A stretch of 64,000 bases of DNA, from NCBI RefSeq assembly GCF_035989285.1, contig NZ_CP108513.1:1-64000 (forward strand), given 5' to 3'. A program made the translations under genes and the position numbers. Position 1 is the stretch's first letter. Each line of letters starts with the position of its first letter. Shown here piece by piece: positions 54,801-64,000 of the stretch. The notes below the pieces were generated by a model. It worked only from the letters and a program-made list of their open reading frames with translations, ran no database searches and was not told the DNA's origin. The DNA is from Streptomyces sp. NBC_01235 (GTDB lineage Bacteria; Actinomycetota; Actinomycetes; Streptomycetales; Streptomycetaceae).

Positions 54801-55073
54801 CCAGCTCGATCATGACGATCGCGGGATGGGTGATCCGGGTGTCGGTGAGGGGGTGGTTCCTGGGCTTCGTGGGATCGAAGACCCGGTCGACGACCGACTC
54901 TCCGAGGTGTTCACTGACCACGGCGTCGAGGCGCAGCAGCGCCGTGCGGAACACTTCGTTCGTGTCGAAGAGTTCCTTGCCCATGCCGTAGTACTGGGAG
55001 CCCTGCCCGGAGAACATGAACACCACCGGCAGCGTCCCCGGCTCGGCAAGACCGGGGGCGGGCGCCGTGCCGC

Positions 55074-55077
<4 letters not shown>
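51859..55077 (-). CDS. Trans-acting AT-AT-ER protein of a trans-AT polyketide synthase
   Basis: 1072 residues; the ATG overlaps the PKS stop (ATGA). AT1 (~18-325): FSGQGSQYYGMG, nucleophile Ser in LGSSLGEYA (~110), His in YAFHSRLL. AT2 (~338-640): FPGQGSQRRGMG, GHSLGEYVAL (~423), LRLVRRRGELM with the malonyl-binding Arg, His in APLHSRYM. ER (~690-1045): a PfaD-type FMN enoyl reductase with GSMYGGVSGRELV and HVGCAGGIGSPE. In trans-AT systems the second AT loads malonyl onto all AT-less modules, the first often acts as a proofreading acyl hydrolase, and the ER works in trans. AT1 here lacks the Arg before Gly (RQAGIM), fitting the hydrolase role. Confidence 0.95.

Positions 55078-64000
<8,923 letters not shown>

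Overview
The DNA is a Streptomyces-type actinomycete sequence. It is very GC-rich, third codon positions are almost all G or C, starts are often GTG or TTG, and genes are tightly coupled by ATGA and GTGA overlaps. The left edge is a physical end of a linear replicon (chromosome arm or large linear plasmid). The first ~230 bases are the densely packed three-base-loop palindromes of an archetypal Streptomyces telomere, entered about a dozen bases inside the true end. The conserved terminal-protein genes tpg and tap lie at 13.0-15.8 kb.

Layout. 0-5 kb: telomere, then a two-gene operon for an unknown protein and a telomere-linked (TtrA-like) DEAH helicase. 5-13 kb: an accessory island with an unknown acidic protein, a small partner, a CHAT (caspase-like) protease, an HNH-ATPase fusion and a 1195-residue orphan. 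The last three are separated by copies of one ~19-bp motif. 13-16.7 kb: tpg-tap and, divergently, a second Tpg-family gene carrying a TTA codon. 16.7-23.3 kb: a leftward five-gene transposition module. It has a DDE/Mu-type transposase, a TniB-like ATPase, two further ATPases fused to the transposase's own kind of N-terminal helix-turn-helix region, and an orphan with a decayed ATPase-like half. Phased CCCATGACAGC repeats lie in front of both fused ATPases. 23.4-25.2 kb: wrecked IS630 and IS5 transposases.

25.5-44.4 kb is ordinary arm content: two MFS exporters; a block with a thioredoxin-fold protein, DUF427, SRPBCC, a MauE-like protein, a Tes/Mj0619-type radical SAM enzyme coupled to a methyltransferase, a frameshifted dehalogenase and a Crp regulator; a two-component system; a GPP34 protein; a secreted carboxylesterase; and broken Tn554-type integrase/DUF6262 remnants.

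44.6 kb to the right edge is the left part of a trans-AT polyketide cluster read leftwards. It holds a partial AT-less PKS (KS-DH-KR-ACP-KS-KR-ACP-KS0), its trans-acting AT-AT-ER protein, a P450, a DHA2 exporter and a serine-type KAS III homologue. A truncated nitrilase homologue that has lost its catalytic cysteine lies at the edge. Decayed IS256 and IS1634 copies interrupt the cluster, so its left edge has been eroded.

Most likely candidates for something undescribed are the transposition module with three ATPases, two of which share the transposase DNA-binding region, and the motif-bounded cassette-like genes at 6.4-13 kb beside the telomere genes.
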